Part shown: positions 1 to 9,300 of the stretch, piece by piece
How positions within the stretch are numbered: position 1 is the first letter of the stretch
How the letters are laid out: each line of letters opens with the position of its first letter
From: Agrilactobacillus yilanensis
GTDB taxonomy: Bacteria; Bacillota; Bacilli; Lactobacillales; Lactobacillaceae
Length of the DNA: 64,000 bases
Reading direction: 5' to 3'
NCBI RefSeq assembly: GCF_003946725.1
Contig: NZ_RHOY01000006.1
Location: forward strand, 62,001-126,000
Position numbers and translations under genes: made by a program
The notes under the pieces: model-generated
The model's input: the letters and a program-made list of their open reading frames with translations, nothing else
The model's database searches: none
What the model was told of the DNA's origin: nothing

Positions 1-2
1 TC

Positions 3-827
3 AATACTTTAACTCAGAAAATCAAAACAGATCAAGGCCATATCTTCGCCTATCGTGAAATTGGTAATCCTGTCGGTATTCCACTGATCGCATTAACTCA
101 TCTTTCTGGAAACTTAGACAACTGGGATCCCACCGTCATCGACGGAATAGCCGTAAACCACCATGTCATCCTCCCTGATTATCTAGGGGTTGGTGCTTCT
201 CTTGGACCCGCTGCAACCTCGATTCAGGCGATGGCAACTGATATGATTGAGTTTATTCACCAACTTGGCTATCCTCAAATTGATCTCTTCGGATTCTCAA
301 TGGGTGGCTTTGTCGCCCAAGAAATAATGGCACAAGAACCCGGACTGGTCCATCGCGCGATTTTAACTGGTACGGGGCCTCGCGGAGGGAAAGGCATCGA
401 GAACGTGACCCGAATTTCTGATGTAAGCTTGCTCAAAGCTATTTTTACTTTCAGAGATGTCAAAACTTACTTGTTCTTTACGAGGACTTTAAATGGCAAA
501 CAAGAAAGCAAGGCGTTTTTAAACAGAATCAAATCACGTACACACCAACGGGATAAGGGCATCAGTTGGCCGGCCTATCGCAAGCAATTGACCGCCATTC
601 ACCGCTGGGCATCGGAAGCGCCAATTGATTTCTCTAATGCGACGTTTCCAGTACTCATTGCTAATGGAGAAAATGACATTATGGTGCCCACGAAACCAAA
701 CAGTATACAACTTGCAAAATCCTTTCAACATTCAAAACTAGTACTATATCCCGATGCCGGGCATGCAGGCGTGTTCCAATACGCCGCTGCCTTTGTAAAA
801 GAAGTCAATCAATTTCTCTTAGCTTGA
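3..827 (+). CDS. Alpha/beta hydrolase, 5' end outside window
   Basis: The reading frame is open from base 3, so the gene begins upstream of the window; the ATG at 231 is internal. The visible 274 residues have the alpha/beta hydrolase layout: a strand-turn region with GNLDNW, the nucleophile elbow GFSMGG (Ser), an acid in GENDIMVP (Asp) and the catalytic His in DAGHAG near the C-terminus. Proteins of this kind are small cytosolic esterase, lipase or haloperoxidase-like hydrolases; the substrate cannot be read from sequence. Only about the first 10-20 residues should be missing, judged from the usual 280-290-residue size. It ends at a TGA that overlaps the start of the next, broken frame. Confidence 0.85.
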   Translation, partial: NTLTQKIKTDQGHIFAYREIGNPVGIPLIALTHLSGNLDNWDPTVIDGIAVNHHVILPDYLGVGASLGPAATSIQAMATDMIEFIHQLGYPQIDLFGFSMGGFVAQEIMAQEPGLVHRAILTGTGPRGGKGIENVTRISDVSLLKAIFTFRDVKTYLFFTRTLNGKQESKAFLNRIKSRTHQRDKGISWPAYRKQLTAIHRWASEAPIDFSNATFPVLIANGENDIMVPTKPNSIQLAKSFQHSKLVLYPDAGHAGVFQYAAAFVKEVNQFLLA

Positions 828-1042
828 TAGTAATATTCTGCGTTGTATCAAGAAAACAGTTTAAACAATCAATCTTGGCAAAGTCAGCGGTCATTCCATC
901 AGCTGTCAATCATCCCCTGAATCCAGCAGGACGCCACCAATACCTTGCCCAATCTCAGCTAGTGACCATTGGAAACAGTGCCGTGATCGCTGCTGGAGCG
1001 GTTGTGACAAAAGATGTGCCTGATGATACACTTATCCGCTAA
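824..1042 (+). pseudogene. Remnant of sugar O-acetyltransferase (LacA/Maa type), C-terminal part
   Basis: The last 40 or so codons encode the end of a left-handed beta-helix acetyltransferase: PLNPAGR, then VTIGNSAVIAAGAVVTKDVP, the typical hexapeptide-repeat end of maltose/galactoside acetyltransferases. The first 25 codons do not resemble the family, and the N-terminal Mac domain and catalytic His region are absent, so this is a fragment. It begins inside the stop of the hydrolase gene. A separate N-terminal fragment of the same family lies on the other strand at 16911-17207, but the middle of the protein is missing from both, so they are not simply two halves of one gene. Confidence 0.6.
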
Positions 1043-1071
1043 AGCAATTCGTAAACTTACTCAAAACTAAA

Positions 1072-1116
1072 AAAATAAGGAGTTGGCAACCGTGTGGTTG
1101 TTAGCTCCTTATTTTT
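1072..1116. terminator. Bidirectional terminator
   Basis: A near-perfect 20-bp inverted repeat (AAAATAAGGAGTTGGCAACC against GGTTGTTAGCTCCTTATTTT) with a short loop and A/T tracts on both sides. It can end the acetyltransferase remnant on the plus strand and the HigA-like remnant on the minus strand, whose stop codon lies inside the stem. Confidence 0.7.
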
Positions 1117-1350
1117 GATTGGAACATCTTGATTATGGTGTCAAAACTAGTCTTATGTCCGTGTTCGATTCTTGGAATTGTTGACTGAGGAACATTTGCT
1201 TGTTGTGTCAAACTTGTGCTCGCGTGCGTTCATTTGCTCCACTGCACTCTCAAGTTTGGCAGATTCGGCATCAAAGCCTGCCTTGAATTTTGGATCTTTG
1301 AGTTGTTCAGCTAGGTAATCGTCAAAAAGAATATTCTTTATCAGTTTATT
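1101..1350 (-). pseudogene. Frameshifted HigA-like XRE antitoxin
   Basis: Read on the minus strand, the first frame gives FDDYLAEQLKDPKFKAGFDAE, the N-terminus of HigA-type antitoxins. After about 40 codons the frame changes and continues as LTQQANVPQSTIPRIEHGHK, the helix-turn-helix, ending at a stop at 1101. No good start codon follows the ribosome binding site GGGAGGT near 1358, so the start may also be damaged. A HigB toxin would normally lie upstream, but the neighbour there is the AbiE pair. Family assignment is from motif recognition; the gene is clearly not intact. Confidence 0.6.
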
Positions 1351-1365
1351 TACCTCCCAGATTAT

Positions 1366-1551
1366 CTAAAGATTTTTGGAATTCATTGTGTCCACTTGGG
1401 CGCGTGTAAAATTCGAACTGAGGAGTAAGTCTATGTTCACCAGATCTAGCGAAACCTCTTGCATCAATATTTGAGGATCAATCTGTTTTTCTTTGGCGAG
1501 GTTACGCACTTTAGCCTTGAACTGTTGCCCATTTGAAAAACCGAGTTTCAC
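1366..1551 (-). pseudogene. abiEii: Truncated AbiEii nucleotidyltransferase toxin
   Basis: The first 36 codons match the N-terminus of the intact AbiEii protein encoded at 42070-42927 in this window (MKLxFxNxxQF, then LAKExxIxPQIxxQE). The remainder of the 61-codon frame is unrelated, and the nucleotidyltransferase core (GG followed by DxD) is missing, so about 220 residues have been lost by deletion. Its ATG overlaps the stop of the upstream AbiEi gene by 4 bp, the coupling expected of an abiE operon. With the toxin gone, AbiEi is an orphan antitoxin. Confidence 0.8.
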
Positions 1552-2135
1552 AGTAGTACCTCCATGTAGTTGTTGATTTTTTCTCTAACTTTGAACAAAT
1601 TTGCATAGCGTACCAGTCGCCCAATATCTTTTTGCTTTAGCTGCGAATAGCTAAGCATCGCTTGACGGATAGTTTCTGAATCTGATGAATCACGCGTCCG
1701 CAATATATCACAAAGGGTTCGCTCGACGTTATAGACCCGTACCTTGTGTTGACCAGGTGAAAGCACTTCCTCAATGCCTAGTTCGTGCCACTCTGACTTT
1801 TGGCGATAAGCCCGCACAGGGAACTCACCGATTGAACTTGGATTGTAGCCACGTGGAAAATTCATTTGGTAGCGATCCGGCGTCCTGTCGATCATGTGGT
1901 GTAAAAACAGTGCAGTGTCTTTGCAATAGACGCCCTTACTAAAACGATATTGAAGGATATACATGTCGTCCTCAAATATCGCTGGGTCAATATAAACCCC
2001 GCGCCCCACTCGCTCCAACTTGCCACGGTTTGCAAGATCGATGAGCAGATGCGGATTAACCCCAAGTTTTCTAGCATCTGCGGTCGTTACTTGTCCGTTA
2101 TTTTGCTTCATGAATGATTCAATTAAATCTGACAT
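1548..2135 (-). CDS. abiEi: AbiEi-family type IV antitoxin, orphaned
   Basis: A 195-residue protein of the AbiEi family. The N-terminal winged helix (about residues 1-50) includes VTTADARKLGVNPHLL and GRGVYIDP, followed by the family C-terminal domain with YNVERTLCDILRTRD. In known abiE systems this protein binds the operon promoter and counteracts the AbiEii nucleotidyltransferase. I chose the ATG at 2135 because GAGGTGG lies 6 bases upstream; a GTG at 2144 overlaps that site. It is clearly homologous to the protein at 42924-43517, sharing the segment from VERTLCDILRTRD to the identical end YMEVLL. Its partner gene is truncated, so it may now act only as a repressor, or be a relic. Confidence 0.85.
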   Translation of the reverse strand: MSDLIESFMKQNNGQVTTADARKLGVNPHLLIDLANRGKLERVGRGVYIDPAIFEDDMYILQYRFSKGVYCKDTALFLHHMIDRTPDRYQMNFPRGYNPSSIGEFPVRAYRQKSEWHELGIEEVLSPGQHKVRVYNVERTLCDILRTRDSSDSETIRQAMLSYSQLKQKDIGRLVRYANLFKVREKINNYMEVLL

Positions 2136-2217
2136 TAAGTCCACCTCACGTTTAAAACATCATTTTACCATATAACGATGCTTGAAACGTGAAATTATAA
2201 ATACGAAAGAAAAATAT

Positions 2218-2436
2218 ATGAGAATCCCGGTAATCAACAATCAAAACCGCTTTCAGGAAGACTATGGAACACCAGAGGACGCCGAAGACGCCTTGCTGGA
2301 AATGTGCGATCATATTGAGTCTTACGAAGACGGAGATCACACCATCTCGGGCAGGACCGTCTACTTCTGGTTCACAGCTACCATGACGCAAACTGACATG
2401 CAGCTCACTTATCATAGCCGGGCTCATCACTATTAA
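2218..2436 (+). CDS. Small acidic hypothetical protein
   Basis: A 72-residue frame starting MRIPVINNQNRF, with an acidic middle (EDAEDALLEMCDHIESYEDGD). I do not recognise a family. The ATG at 2218 is preceded only by a weak GAAAG; a longer version from a TTG at 2182 has no better site. The amphipathic acidic composition looks protein-like, but the last 20 residues do not, so the gene may be frameshifted or spurious. It sits in the gap between abiEi and the RloC-like gene and points away from both. A hairpin at 2437-2464 follows the stop. Confidence 0.35.
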   Translation: MRIPVINNQNRFQEDYGTPEDAEDALLEMCDHIESYEDGDHTISGRTVYFWFTATMTQTDMQLTYHSRAHHY

Positions 2437-2464
2437 GAGGATACAAGAACGAAAGTTCGTCCTC
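2437..2464. terminator. Hairpin after the small ORF
   Basis: Inverted repeat GAGGA...GAAC, loop GAAA, GTTC...TCCTC directly after the stop at 2436. There is no T-run, so it may be a weak terminator or just a hairpin between convergent genes. Confidence 0.35.
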
Positions 2465-2525
2465 GGAACAATGATGAATAGGAGCAGCATGAATTGCTTA
2501 ATTTTCCCTCTTCTTACATTAGCAT

Positions 2526-4733
2526 CTACACCCCGATGCCAACCGGCTGCCAAGTCTTACAACTCTTCATTAACCCAGATAAACCGCGAGCCATCGCCTC
2601 AACATGCTGTTGGTCCTTATTGCTTAACATCCACAAAAGAGTTCGCGCGGCTTGTTGTATCTCTTTTGCCGGAATACCTGAAGTGTAATCCCAGTTGAAG
2701 GACATGCCGTGTGACAAACTATTAATGGTGTCGAGCATCCTTCTGACCTGAGTCTCCGCAGGCTTAGGGACATTATAAACATCGAGTATTTGTGAGAGTG
2801 CATTATTAGTTGCGTTTTCAATATTGTAATTAGATCGTGCATGCGTTTCTAGCAAAAAGCGGCATTGATTTCCAAAATGAAGATAGTTCACTTTTTCAGC
2901 CAGACGTTGTTTGCCTAGCATCGCAAAGTTAGCAACGTCAATAAAAGTGGAATGGTAGTCATCGCTAAAGTTTTTCATCGAATCACTCTCGACAGCTGTA
3001 ACCTCGCTCTCACCATGGACATCTTTAGTAACTCGAAAGTGCGCCACACCCCCATTCATGAGATAGGCAATATTGTGAAAATCGTAGAGTGAGTGCGTAA
3101 AGACAAAGGTCTCGACACTCCCTTTTGAAAATTCATCCAAGAATGAGTTGATCAGTGAAGTCATAAAATATCTATTATTTGAATCGACGCTTGTAATCGG
3201 ATCATCCAGAATAATTACACGAATTGTTGGATCAATTTTCCGAAGAACTGACTGAGTCTCCTCATCAATTTTGTATTCCGAAAATAAGCTAAAATAAAAC
3301 TTGACGAACGCTACTAAACGAACTTCCCCTTCGCTAAGTGAGTGAAATTGAAAACTTTCATTATCTTCATTTTCTACAACCTCAAAGCTTGATGTATCGT
3401 TAGTGGAAAATTGGAGATGAAAATTCATTCCAACTGTTTTCAGTGTGCCGTTCATTAGTTTTAAGAATCCTTCTAAATCACTGGACTTCTCATTCAGTTT
3501 CTTCAAAAAGTCTTTCGTAATCTCTATGGAGCGATTCTCGTCATCAATATTTTTCTCTGCTCTCCTAATCTGTTGAACAGTTGTGCCTACGTCCGGTCGT
3601 TTCTGTAAGGCCAACCCTATACTTCTCTTCGCTAGTTTTTCGATATTATCTTGTTCGTGTCGAAGTTGATTTAATTTGTTGTCTATCTCATCTCGTACTT
3701 GATTGACCGTATTATTGAGCGTAAGTATCGCGGAAAATACGTCTTCCCCCAGCGCTATGTTTTGATCGGTATGATTGCGCTTATCTTTTAGCACAGCTTC
3801 AAGTTTTGTGACCTGTATCCTAGCCGCATCAATTTGTTTTTCATCGACTTTTCCTGTAGCTTGAAGTCCATCAACCACTGTCAAACTGTCAGTCAAATTC
3901 GTCTGAAATTGTCCGATAGCAGCAAGCAATTTTGCATATTCAGTGTCAATTCTATCTAGAATATGAGTCTTCACTTTCTCCGGATCTATTTTATTTCCGC
4001 AAAAAAGGCAAGTGGTTAATTCTGGTTTCTTATCATCTTGAAAATTGTGCAGAATTGCACCACAACTTAACCATTCAGCGACGTTTGACGCCACGGAAGA
4101 CTCAGGTTCTAGCACAGGTGTGTTCATTGCAGCAATGAATTTCTTTCGCTTGGCCTGATCATAATTCTGCAAAATTGGAACAAGATGATCACGATCCGCA
4201 GTAAGTTGACGAATTGCTTGATCAATGCCTTCGAAACTTGAAAAATCTGACTTGACATCCTTATAGTGATGAATTTCATCCTTCCACTGTTCCAATGCCC
4301 TAATTGGATTGGAACGTGCATTTGCTTTCTGATGGATCGCATTTGACCTGAAATTTACTTTAGCATTGCCGATCTCTTCAGTCATAATTTTTACCAAGGC
4401 AGATCTAGCGTTTTCAAGCTCTGTGGTTGGCGAAGTGTCACTTTCAAGAGTCGAAATTATTTTCTGGCAATGATTAATTTTATCTACCGATTCAATCTGT
4501 TCCTTACCCACAATAATTTTCGATCCGCTCATAGTTTCAGTATTGCGGACCTCCTGCTCAACATAGACTGTGTCAAAAACCCTTGTATGGTCGAAATCCA
4601 GTGCGGAAATCCATCCTGATAAAGCTGTCTTTCCAGAACCATTCTGACCAAAAAATAGATTGACTTTGTCAAAACTGCCATTAAAGGAATAATTATGAAA
4701 AGACTTTGTATTCACGTCCTTCAATTCGATCAA
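2526..4733 (-). CDS. RloC-like ATPase with zinc-hook motif, probable anticodon nuclease
   Basis: A 735-residue ABC/SMC-type ATPase of the AAA_13 class. Walker A is FGQNGSGKT (about residues 29-37), Walker B is VIILDDP followed by TSVD, and a signature-like SLSEGE precedes it. The middle is coiled coil interrupted near residue 242 by CLFCG, a CxxC like a zinc hook. The C-terminus has R-x3-E (CRFLLET, about 624-628) and a His in INSLSHG about 46 residues later, the order Arg-Glu-His described for the PrrC/RloC anticodon nucleases. Length and layout fit RloC (about 700 residues), which cuts tRNA when DNA damage or phage infection is sensed. The TTG at 4733 is chosen because GAGGAG lies 9 bases upstream; the TTG at 4742 abuts that site. 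The nuclease role is inferred. Confidence 0.65.
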   Translation of the reverse strand: MIELKDVNTKSFHNYSFNGSFDKVNLFFGQNGSGKTALSGWISALDFDHTRVFDTVYVEQEVRNTETMSGSKIIVGKEQIESVDKINHCQKIISTLESDTSPTTELENARSALVKIMTEEIGNAKVNFRSNAIHQKANARSNPIRALEQWKDEIHHYKDVKSDFSSFEGIDQAIRQLTADRDHLVPILQNYDQAKRKKFIAAMNTPVLEPESSVASNVAEWLSCGAILHNFQDDKKPELTTCLFCGNKIDPEKVKTHILDRIDTEYAKLLAAIGQFQTNLTDSLTVVDGLQATGKVDEKQIDAARIQVTKLEAVLKDKRNHTDQNIALGEDVFSAILTLNNTVNQVRDEIDNKLNQLRHEQDNIEKLAKRSIGLALQKRPDVGTTVQQIRRAEKNIDDENRSIEITKDFLKKLNEKSSDLEGFLKLMNGTLKTVGMNFHLQFSTNDTSSFEVVENEDNESFQFHSLSEGEVRLVAFVKFYFSLFSEYKIDEETQSVLRKIDPTIRVIILDDPITSVDSNNRYFMTSLINSFLDEFSKGSVETFVFTHSLYDFHNIAYLMNGGVAHFRVTKDVHGESEVTAVESDSMKNFSDDYHSTFIDVANFAMLGKQRLAEKVNYLHFGNQCRFLLETHARSNYNIENATNNALSQILDVYNVPKPAETQVRRMLDTINSLSHGMSFNWDYTSGIPAKEIQQAARTLLWMLSNKDQQHVEAMARGLSGLMKSCKTWQPVGIGV

Positions 4734-4879
4734 CTTGCCCAACTCCTCTTAATATATTATTCTTATTTTACTCACCTTGTTCATTCCTATCACTCGCCAA
4801 TGTCACGGAATGCTTGTCCTGCCGCCACGCGCGGCGTGCGACGCGAAAGCCGCAAGCGTGAGTGGCAGCAGTCGGCCAG

Positions 4880-4897
4880 TACTCTAACAGGGGAGTA
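4880..4897. other. oriT: Degenerate oriT of a Tn916/ICEBs1-type element
   Basis: TACTC, then TAACAGG, then GAGTA form a short inverted repeat around a CTAACAG nick-like motif. It sits after GC-rich DNA and upstream of a broken mobT. A downstream block, GTAGAAAAACTGATATGACAG, matches GTAGAAAACTGATACGTCACG next to the intact oriT at 45186-45209, which supports common descent. Confidence 0.6.
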
Positions 4898-4970
4898 TTA
4901 AATACAACGTCTGTGCCTGAATACAAGGTAGAAAAACTGATATGACAGACTTAAATTGAATAGTTACAAA

Positions 4971-5004
4971 ATGATGGATTGCACCCTGCATCCATCATTT
5001 TTTT
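4971..5004 (+). terminator. Leader terminator/attenuator before mobT relic
   Basis: ATGATGGAT, loop, ATCCATCAT, then a run of seven T. It ends 27 bases before the mobT relic start at 5031. A hairpin with T-run occupies the same position before the intact mobT (45283-45313), suggesting a conserved control of relaxase transcription. Confidence 0.65.
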
Positions 5005-5030
5005 GTCCCAAAAATAAATGGAGGTTAAAA

Positions 5031-5515
5031 ATGATTTCTTGGCATGAACAAGTTAAGCTACATCGAAAACAACTCAAACTGACCCAAGCTCAAGTCGCCC
5101 GGTGCTTAAGTGTTACACGGATGCATTACGTCCAAGTGGAAAACGGTAAGACTAACCCTAGTGCCTCACTGCAAATGGAAATCGACCGGCTGCTCAAGAA
5201 CTGGAACGATGAACCAGAACTGACGCCGATGTTTGACTACATGCGCGTGCGGTTCCCCATGCATGATCACCAAGATTATCGGTCTGACTCCAGAACACCT
5301 GATATTTGAGGAACATGGGCTCTACGGCTATTCGGCCATGTATATCTTCTCCAACATTCAGGTCATGGTCGTACCGGTCAGCTCCAACCTCGGCACGTTG
5401 GTTGAAATGAAAGGCCAAGGCTGCCGAACAAGCAGCTAAGCGTGGTATCGCTATTGCTGATACGCCGATCATCAACCGGTTTGAGATTCGATTGAAAATA
5501 ACTTTAGCAAACGTC
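5031..5515 (+). pseudogene. mobT: Frameshifted MobT relaxase remnant
   Basis: ATG at 5031 follows GGAGGT. The first 80 codons match the HTH N-terminus of MobT at 45342 (MxxWxEQ, GKTNPSASLQM, ELTPMFDYMRVRFP). Near 5270 the frame shifts, and the next frame gives FEEHGLYGYSAMYIFSNIQV and EMKGQGCR, again collinear with MobT. After another jump NRFEIRLK appears. Internal segments, including the RIDLAIND region, are missing. The relaxase cannot be functional. Together with the oriT relic just upstream, this marks a decayed conjugative element of the same family as the 34.7-kb one. Confidence 0.85.
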
Positions 5516-5591
5516 GATCAAAAAATTTTACATTCATCATTATCCCCCCAATTCATCAGAAGACACGCTCGCGTTTAAACTCAGAGATGAA

Positions 5592-6302
5592 TCATTTTGG
5601 CACAGAAACCCTGATTTCTTTAAAGACGTCAATCAACGGAACCGTCTTGAATCGATACACAGTATCCTGAGCTTCATCGTCAGCAGATTCAAAGAGTGAT
5701 AACTCCTCAGACCCATGGGTTTGATGCTGTCCATCTACTGATGGTCCATCCGTCTTTATTGCATCGAGCGTATACTCAGTTCGCTGAACCTTTTGAACAC
5801 CCCACTTCACTGGCAGCAGTGTCCATTCACTGAAGACAATATCATCGCCGTTCTTATTCTTACCCGTTAAAGCATTACCTTGAACCATATTAGCCTTAAC
5901 AATCGTCAGGGCACTCTTCACAACCTTCTTGTTCACCGGTGCATTGTATTTATTCAGCTGTCGCAAGTACTCTTGATAGAAGATTCGGTACATGTGTATA
6001 ACTAAAAGTTCAGTGTTATCTACAAGAAGCTCAATACCGTATAGCGAAGTCAGAGCTATCAATGCATTCTGCTCGAACCCTTTAATATCACTGCTCATAT
6101 GATTGGCAAGTTCTAATTTTCGTGAAAGTATCTCAGTTAAAAACGCTCCTTCACCGGCTGCCGGTTCTAAAAAAGTAGCTGTTAAAGAACTCAGGGCTTG
6201 TTTTATTTCCGGTTGATCAAGCATTAGAGCTACTACACAATGTGGCGTAAATACTTCCCCGTGATCTTTCACTCTCTGGCTTGACTTAATCAGTCGTTCC
6301 AT
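5592..6302 (-). CDS. SAM-binding half of an N6-adenine DNA methyltransferase
   Basis: A 236-residue protein with the N-terminal motifs of gamma-type N6-adenine methylases: GEVFTP (residues 15-20), motif I EPAAGEG (46-52), a GIELL acidic region and VQGNAL. The chain stops before motif IV; no NPPY is present. The catalytic NPPY and the target recognition region are instead in the larger protein encoded immediately upstream (6309-10697). The two genes are 6 bp apart with the ribosome binding site GGAG inside the upstream stop region, so they should be co-translated. I infer that the two chains assemble into one methyltransferase. It is possible, but less likely, that this is a truncated gene: the start, binding site and tail look normal. 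Confidence 0.7.
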   Translation of the reverse strand: MERLIKSSQRVKDHGEVFTPHCVVALMLDQPEIKQALSSLTATFLEPAAGEGAFLTEILSRKLELANHMSSDIKGFEQNALIALTSLYGIELLVDNTELLVIHMYRIFYQEYLRQLNKYNAPVNKKVVKSALTIVKANMVQGNALTGKNKNGDDIVFSEWTLLPVKWGVQKVQRTEYTLDAIKTDGPSVDGQHQTHGSEELSLFESADDEAQDTVYRFKTVPLIDVFKEIRVSVPK

Positions 6303-6308
6303 CTTAAT

Positions 6309-9300
6309 TCACTCCATACTTTGAACATGTGTTTCTAGAAATAAAATATCTGCATCCGTTAATCCGTACTTGTGATAGAGTTCCTTATCAAGCTCGTCGA
6401 CAGTTACGTCCCAGTCGAGGTCAGATTGCATTGAAAAATCTTGAGTTGGTACATTGTCCCATTTCTCGGGAGTGTTATCTTGTGTTACTTTTCGAACACC
6501 CAACATCGCACGAACAAACTTTGTCTTCAAATATTTTTCTGCGTTAAGAGCTTCCATTTCGGTTGTGAACTCTCCAATTCCGATAAAAGTGTATGTGAAT
6601 CCTTCACCTCGTTTGCAAAGAATGAAATCTGCCAACTTTTCTCCAAATTCACCATTTCCACTGGATTTTGGAACTAAGACATTGAAATAAGACAAAGAGT
6701 TAGCGGCCTCTATATATTTTGACTCCACATACTTTGTAATTCTTTTATTCTTGATTACGCCGTGAATTCGATATTGATCATCCCCTTGTTTCTTACCTGA
6801 GAATATCGATAGTTTTGTAAAAATATTGCTCTGCAAGCGTCGTTCTCTTCCTTGACTACTTACGATCTTTGACGCCTCTGGATAATCTAAATACAGTTGC
6901 TCCAGATTCAATCGATTTGCAGTCGAAATGATTTGTTTCAAACTGCCGGTATTACGCATAGCGATAGTAACTTTTTCTACGATAGGCTTTAATTCTTCAA
7001 AGACTAAAAACTGATCGATACTACCAAAATTTTGTTTTTCATCACGCAGTGTAATAGCAACTCCACCTTTTATCTGAGTTCTTGGGAAAATATCTGAACT
7101 ATCCCACTTATAGTAAACAACTCTAAAATGTGTATCCTTAAGCATACGTGTGTTAAACTCATTCGGCGTATCACCAGCATTAAATAAGTATCTAGCCGGT
7201 GTGATCATTGTTGTCACCGGGGCAAGTTTGAACCCCATTTCCATAAATAAGTGATATATGGAACGATCGCTTGTTCTCGTCCCCTGCGTTGATTCTTGAT
7301 ACGGAGGGTTCCCAATCACCACATCAAATTTCATATAGTTAAATGCCTCCTTAATTTTCTCTACACCGGCATCAATACTTTGCCGTGCCGTCTCAACAAT
7401 ATCGTCCACATATACAATATGAGTTTCGTAATTTTTATAACCAGTCAATGTGCGCTCGGCAATTGTCCGTGCCATTGGCGTTTTAGCTACTGCAAAAATG
7501 TTTTGATCAAGAATGTCGGCCCACAGATCTTCCAAATCTTGCGCAGAGAACTTACCGGCAGTAATTTCATTCAACTTCTGAAATTCTTGGTAATATAGTG
7601 ACGTCGCCACATACAGTGGGTACAACCCAGTCTTTGAATTTATCTCCAAGATGTGCGCATCATTGTCGAAAATCTGATCAGTGAGAGCCGTTGTGCGCCA
7701 TTCGGCAATCTGTTTGCCATCCTTAGTTGAGTTCTGATAGGTGTCATCAAAGAAGGCGTAGCCACCAATCGTCTTACCAAGTTGCATGTTAACCACTCGC
7801 CATGGCGTAAGCACTGTTTCTTTATCTGGGTTCTTGAAGGTACTGAAAACATCGGCAATTTGTAAAGTTCGCTCAATCGGGTCCAGCTGATCCAGTTCCT
7901 TTACGCGGTGGCGAATTATGCGTCCCGCCTCGATGAATACTTCAGGATCATAATACTTGGAGATCTGACGGAACTTGTCTTTGGTAATCCCTTGAGGCAT
8001 GAATTCCAACCAGGACTGAGCATCAACCAAATCTACGAACTTGTTGATGTCAACACTCTGGTCAATATCAATATCCATTCCATAAATCATCATCGGAATA
8101 CGGATGGAGATACCTCGCAGCACCGAAATCATGGACTTGCGTTGCTTTTTAAGTGCGTTCTTGCGGTCAATATCCGCCTGCTCCTCTGGTGTTCGTTCCT
8201 TCTTTGGCTTCTTTTCTGCCCGAATAGCCTTCTCATACTGTTCATCATTCAAGCCCTGGTGATTAACATCAATCGTATCCGGCTTCTTCTCAGCCTTAGT
8301 CTGGCCGACAATCGCCTTGATATCGTTAAATATTTCCAGGTCAGAATTGGTTAGTTTCAACAGCTCATCATTGTACAGAGAATCGTCATCAAAACCAGAT
8401 TGTACCGCTTTTTCAGCATAGACCTTCTTCAGCTGCGTCAACAATGTGTCAACTTCGTACGCCTGCATCCCCTGACCTTCTTCACCGATAATCGGGAGGA
8501 AGTTCAGGAGCTCACCAAGTTTTGCCCGCTGATCAGAAGTCTGCAACTTGCCAACACCAGTACTCATTTGACGAGAAGCTGCCATCACTTTCAAAGCACG
8601 ATCCGGTGCGAAGTCAAAGATATAGCAGTTCGTCTTGCGACCGAATTCTTCACTTTCATATGGTGTCTGTGCACGAAAAGCGGCTTGCAAATATTGCATT
8701 GCACTATTGGTATTCGAAAGAAAGAGTACTCCAGTCCACGGTTTAATTGTGACACCAGTGGTCATCTTACGTACAGTCAACGTAATGGTATGCGTACGGG
8801 CCGGATGATCCGTAATAGCATCATTTACTCGCTTCAAGTCGGAATCAGTAGCCGTGACCACGTTGTCGCTTGTATCTTTATCAACGATATTCACGATATT
8901 ATAAAAACCAAATACAGGATGGTTCTCCAGAGCCACCTTCATCGCCTTAGCCGACTTCACAGAAGGCATCAACCAGAGCGTGTGCCGTAAATTATTTCGG
9001 AACTCCAAAGTTGAAAACGGATAGTTGGAGCGTTCATCACGGCTTGAAATATTATCTAAAAACTTATGTACCTTATCAGCATAAACGAACTTCCCCGTCT
9101 CATCATCAACCTTAAAAAACTCACGGAAGTTAAAAGACCTATCATCATCAAGAAATTCCGTATTCTTAAATCGGTCCTTGATTTCAAAAGTATACATCGA
9201 AACAGACGGCAAACCAACATAAGGATTGCGCTCACCATCTGGATGCTCACTATCCCAGGAGTATTTAGCCTGCTGCTCCATTACATAATCCCAGGTATAG

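Noticed and set aside
2471-2698. Plus-strand frames over the 3' end of the RloC-like gene
   Set aside because: They overlap the coding region in antisense and lack ribosome binding sites.
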